Source: Polyangiaceae bacterium (GTDB taxonomy: Bacteria > Myxococcota_A > Polyangia > Polyangiales > Polyangiaceae). From it: a stretch of 64,000 nucleotides of DNA. Below the pieces are notes generated by a model. That model saw only the letters and a program-made list of their open reading frames with translations. It was not told where the DNA came from and did no database searches. Position 1 is the first letter of the stretch, and the number at the start of each line of letters is the position of its first letter. Shown here one piece after another: positions 61,176 to 64,000 of this stretch. The translations under genes and the position numbers were made by a program. The DNA lies in assembly GCA_015075635.1 (NCBI GenBank), contig JABTUA010000003.1, forward strand, positions 186,001-250,000, written 5' to 3'.

Positions 61176-61535
61176 GTGAATCACTGGGCCGCCGCGCTGG
61201 CCTTCCTAGTCCTGTCCGCCATCGTCGGCGGGAGCATGCTCGTGATCGCGCGCGTGCTCTCGGTGCGCGCGCGCGTCGAGTCGCCGCTCAAGCGGGACAC
61301 CTACGAGTGCGGTGAGGAGCCAGAGGGTCCCGCGTGGCTCAAGTTCCACCCGCGCTACTACGTGGTCGCTCTGGTCTTCGTCCTGTTCGACGTGGAGGCG
61401 GCGTTCCTGTTTCCGTGGGCCATCAGCGTCGGCAAGCTCGGGCTCATCGCCATCATCGACATGCTGGTGTTCATCGGCATCCTGATGCTGGGTTGGCTGT
61501 ACGCGCTCAAGAAGGGTGCGCTCGATTGGCACTGA
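61176..61535 (+). CDS. nuoA: NADH-quinone oxidoreductase subunit A
   Basis: 119 residues from GTG (VNHWAAALAFLV) with GGAG about 8 bases upstream; a longer open frame upstream is ignored because it gives no sensible N-terminus. Three transmembrane helices. The family loop KRDTYECGEEPEGPAWLKFHPRYYVVALVFVLFDVEAAFLFPWA is intact, including the conserved Glu/Asp pair (FDVEAAFLFPW). It anchors the Q module near the membrane arm. The stop overlaps the start of nuoB by 10 bases. Confidence 0.95.
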   Translation: MNHWAAALAFLVLSAIVGGSMLVIARVLSVRARVESPLKRDTYECGEEPEGPAWLKFHPRYYVVALVFVLFDVEAAFLFPWAISVGKLGLIAIIDMLVFIGILMLGWLYALKKGALDWH

Positions 61536-62284
61536 AAGAAGACCACCGCGCGTTCGAGCACCCGCTCTACGACTTCATGGCTCGGATGCCCGGGCTGGAC
61601 GTCGCCACGACGACCGTGGACAAGCTCCTGACCTGGGGCGCCTCCAACTCGCTGTGGATCTTCCCCATGGCCACCAGCTGCTGCGGCATCGAGTTCATGG
61701 CCGCCGCCGCCAGCCGCGTCGATCTCGACCGCATGGGGACCATCGTGCGCGGCACGCCGCGCCAGAGCGACATCATGGTCGTGGCCGGCACCATCACGGT
61801 GAAGATGGCGCCGCGGGTGAAGAAGCTCTGGGACCAGATGCCGGAGCCCAAGTGGTGCATCGCCATGGGCTCCTGCGCGATCAGCGGCGACTTCTACCGC
61901 GACATCTACTCGGTCGTGCCGGGCATCGACACCTTCCTGCCGGTGGACGTGTACGTGCCGGGCTGCCCGCCGAACCCGGAGGAGCTGATGCACGGCCTGC
62001 TGCGCCTGCAGCAGAAGATCATGGACTTCCGCGCCGGCAAGCCCCGGGAGGCCGCGGAGCGCCCGCCGACGCCGGAGCACATGCGCCGCCCCAGCCTGCC
62101 GCGCCTGGACGACCCGAGCCGTCCCGAGGAGCTCAGCCGGCTTCAGACCGCGAGCGCCGGCAGCCTGGGCCACGGCACGCAGATGAACCTCGCCGCGCTG
62201 CGCCGCTCGAAGGACGGCGAAGCGCTCGCGGCGAAGCTGGCGGAGCTGAAGCAGCCCCCGGTGGTCGAGACGAAGAAGGAGTAG
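61526..62284 (+). CDS. nuoB: NADH-quinone oxidoreductase subunit B
   Basis: 252 residues from TTG at 61526 (AAGGG 9 bases upstream); ATG at 61577 is the alternative. It binds the terminal [4Fe-4S] cluster N2, with ligands visible as the tandem Cys52-Cys53 (TSCCGIEFM), Cys117 (MGSCAISG) and Cys147 (VPGCPPNPEEL). The fold ends at about residue 165. The remaining ~85 residues (FRAGKPREAAERPPTPEHMRR to the end) are a charged C-terminal extension longer than in most bacteria. nuoC starts 3 bp after the stop. Confidence 0.94.
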   Translation: MALKEDHRAFEHPLYDFMARMPGLDVATTTVDKLLTWGASNSLWIFPMATSCCGIEFMAAAASRVDLDRMGTIVRGTPRQSDIMVVAGTITVKMAPRVKKLWDQMPEPKWCIAMGSCAISGDFYRDIYSVVPGIDTFLPVDVYVPGCPPNPEELMHGLLRLQQKIMDFRAGKPREAAERPPTPEHMRRPSLPRLDDPSRPEELSRLQTASAGSLGHGTQMNLAALRRSKDGEALAAKLAELKQPPVVETKKE

Positions 62285-62287
62285 CGC

Positions 62288-62782
62288 GTGACCGCGAAGG
62301 GCGTCGCCAAGAACGAAGAATTCGACAAGCTCCTCGCCGACTCGTTCGGCGTCACGGACTTCCCCGCCGACGCGCCGCCCGTCGTGGATCGCGCGCGCCA
62401 CTTCGAGCTGGCCAAGCAGCTGAAAGAGCTCGGCTACCGCATCTACGTGACCGTGGTCGCCACGCACTACCTGCCCCAGGCCGCCAGCAAGACCGGCCCG
62501 GAGCAGCCGGAGCACTTCGAGGTGGCCACCGTGCTGCGCAAGCCGGTGAAGGGCGCGCCCGTGGCGACGTGGCGCTGCAAGCTCGCCGTGGGTGAGGGCA
62601 TCGAGTCGCTGGTGCCGCTCTTCGCCGGCGCCGACTGGCAGGAGCGGGAGCAGTACGATCTGGTCGGCGTACGGTTCGAGAACCACCCGGATCTACGCCG
62701 CCTGATGATGCCCGACGACTGGGAGGGGCACCCGCTGCGCAAGGACTACGCCATCGACACGGCGTGCTCTCCCTGGAGGTGA
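62288..62782 (+). CDS. nuoC: NADH-quinone oxidoreductase subunit C
   Basis: 164 residues from GTG at 62288. The 30-kDa subunit signature is present: HFEVATVLRKPVKGAPVATWRCKLAVGEGIESLVPLFAGADWQEREQYDLVGVRFENHPDLRRLMMPDDWEGHPLRKDYA. It lies in the peripheral arm above the Q site. It is not fused to NuoD, unlike in E. coli. GGAGGTGA at its 3' end serves nuoD. Confidence 0.95.
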   Translation: MTAKGVAKNEEFDKLLADSFGVTDFPADAPPVVDRARHFELAKQLKELGYRIYVTVVATHYLPQAASKTGPEQPEHFEVATVLRKPVKGAPVATWRCKLAVGEGIESLVPLFAGADWQEREQYDLVGVRFENHPDLRRLMMPDDWEGHPLRKDYAIDTACSPWR

Positions 62783-62786
62783 CGCG

Positions 62787-64000
62787 ATGGAGCTGAGCGT
62801 CGATCCCACCCCCGACAAGCCGGTCAAGAAGGCGAAGCCCGGCCCCGCCTGGCTCCTGCCCGATGCCGCCGCGCCGATCCAGCGCGGCGACCCGTACCTG
62901 AACATCGAGGACTACGACCCCGAGGCGGATCTGATGATCCTGAACCTGGGGCCGCAGCACCCGAGCACGCACGGCGTGTTCCGCGTCAAGCTGTACCTCG
63001 ACGGTGAGCTGATCGTGAAGGCGGTGCCCTACGCCGGCTACCTGCACCGCGGCGTCGAGAAGCTGTGTGAGAAGCTCGCGTTCACGCAGATCACCCCCAT
63101 CGTGGACAAGAACGACTACGTGTCGCCGATGATGAACGAGCAGGCCATCAACATGGCCTTCGAGGCGCTGCTGGGCGCGGAGGTCCCGCGGCGGGCGCGC
63201 TACATCCGCACCCTGGTCGCCGAGCTCCAGCGCATCGCCAGCCACCTGCTCTGGCTCGGGACCTTCGCCCTCGACCTGGGTGGCGCGCTGGGCGGCGGCT
63301 CCACGGTGTTCCTGCACTGCTTCCGCGAGCGCGAGCTGATCCTCGACCTGTTCGAGATGCTGACGGGCTGCCGCTTCCACTACAACACGCACACCGTGGG
63401 CGGGAACCGCCATGACATCCCCGAGGGTTGGGCCGCGCAGGTGAAGCAGGCGCTCGCGGTCATCGAGTCGCGCGTCGGCGAATACGAAGAGCTGATGACC
63501 CACAACGCGATCTTCGTGAAGCGCTCGCGTGGCGTGGGTGTGCTCGACGGCGAGCTGTGCATGGAGCTCGGCATCACGGGCCCGCTGATGCGCGCCGCCG
63601 GCGTGGACTACGACATGCGCCGCGACGCGCCCTACCACGCCTACGACGAGATCGAGGTGCGCGTGCAGACCGAGAAGGCCGGCGACTGCCAGGCCCGGAC
63701 GCTGGTGCGCATCCGCGAGATCGCCGAGAGCATCCGCATCGTGCGCGAGCTGATCGATGGTGTTCCAGAGGGTCCCATCTGCGGCCACAAGCCCATCAAG
63801 ATCGTGCTGCAAGAGCGCAGCGCCGGCGGACAAGCCTACGCGGCGCTCGAGAGCCCGCGGGGCGAGCTCGGCACCTGGGTGATCGGCGGCGGCGCCAACA
63901 AGGGCACGAGCCCGTATCGCCTGAAGATCCGGCCGCCTAGCCTGCACGCTTCGTCCTGCTTGCCCTACGTGTTGCCGGGACACAGCGTGAGCGACGCCAT
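62787..64000 (+). CDS. nuoD: NADH-quinone oxidoreductase subunit D, 3' end missing
   Basis: The 49-kDa subunit from ATG at 62787 to the window edge: 404 residues and one trailing base visible, stop outside. A ~48-residue extension precedes the LNLGPQHPSTHGVFR block; the Q-site signatures PHRGVEK-type YLHRGVEK and HNTHTVGGNRHDIP-type segments follow, then RIASHLLWLG. Last visible is the SLHASSCLPYVLPGHSVSDA region. It shapes the ubiquinone pocket. NuoE and later subunits would be expected downstream. Confidence 0.96.
   Translation, partial: MELSVDPTPDKPVKKAKPGPAWLLPDAAAPIQRGDPYLNIEDYDPEADLMILNLGPQHPSTHGVFRVKLYLDGELIVKAVPYAGYLHRGVEKLCEKLAFTQITPIVDKNDYVSPMMNEQAINMAFEALLGAEVPRRARYIRTLVAELQRIASHLLWLGTFALDLGGALGGGSTVFLHCFRERELILDLFEMLTGCRFHYNTHTVGGNRHDIPEGWAAQVKQALAVIESRVGEYEELMTHNAIFVKRSRGVGVLDGELCMELGITGPLMRAAGVDYDMRRDAPYHAYDEIEVRVQTEKAGDCQARTLVRIREIAESIRIVRELIDGVPEGPICGHKPIKIVLQERSAGGQAYAALESPRGELGTWVIGGGANKGTSPYRLKIRPPSLHASSCLPYVLPGHSVSDA

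Overview
The window is very GC-rich DNA, almost certainly from a myxobacterium (phylum Myxococcota, probably the Polyangiales/Sorangiineae side). The pointers are two proteins with MYXO-CTERM-type C-termini, an array of 11 Myxococcus cysteine-rich (DUF4215-like) repeats, a CarD-like CdnL regulator, many lipoproteins with Gly/Ser/Ala-rich linkers after the lipid-anchored cysteine, eukaryote-like domains (Ser/Thr kinase, macro domain, fibrinogen C-terminal, F5/8 C), and gene stretches coupled by 4-bp ATGA/GTGA overlaps. No tRNA, rRNA, CRISPR array, transposase or phage gene was recognised.

Layout. (1) 1-4.8 kb: nuoL (cut by the window edge), nuoM and nuoN of respiratory complex I. (2) 5-17 kb: a MYXO-CTERM protein, an FG-GAP lipoprotein, then an envelope/glycolipid block (acyltransferase, fibrinogen-like lipoprotein, methyltransferase, methyltransferase-GT2 fusion, PIG-V-like and ArnT-like membrane glycosyltransferases) and a short-chain fatty acid transporter. 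(3) 17-26 kb: a Ser/Thr kinase fused to a macro domain, DarP, a membrane F5/8 C protein, a flavin-reductase-like protein, a five-heme cytochrome lipoprotein coupled to another lipoprotein, an inverted-repeat element, an M50 protease, a UPF0016 transporter half and an M19 dipeptidase. (4) 26-34 kb, all on the minus strand: two GT39/AftB-like membrane glycosyltransferases, a HU/IHF protein, tyrS, a lipoprotein, cdnL and pduO. (5) 34-39 kb: a GAF protein whose frame is broken twice inside a Pro-Ala repeat, a sensor kinase and a convergent response regulator. (6) 39-54 kb: a fucose/arabinose-isomerase-like enzyme, a coupled operon of sugar-binding lipoprotein, lipoprotein, TPM protein and double Tim44/zinc-ribbon protein, an FAD monooxygenase, a beta-helix MYXO-CTERM protein, an FGE-fold lipoprotein, and a sugar ABC ATPase/permease pair with a VOC protein. 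(7) 54-61 kb: low-complexity lipoproteins, a large Stig1-repeat/MopE-type lipoprotein, and a TetR operon with tandem operators lying on its own promoter. (8) 61-64 kb: nuoA, nuoB, nuoC and nuoD (cut by the window edge).

How the genes fit together. Complex I genes sit at both ends in the same orientation but 56 kb apart, so this genome either splits the nuo genes or carries more than one complex I locus. The sugar-binding protein, the ABC ATPase/permease pair and the sugar isomerase are in three separate places and may form one uptake and catabolic route. Much of the rest concerns the cell surface: lipoproteins, sorted surface proteins and glycosyltransferases. The least conventional items are the kinase-macro fusion, the TPM/Tim44 operon, the twice-frameshifted GAF gene and a pair of related intergenic inverted-repeat elements at 23.6 kb and 60.95 kb. 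Start codons were reassigned in many genes from signal peptides, 4-bp overlaps and Shine-Dalgarno-like sequences.
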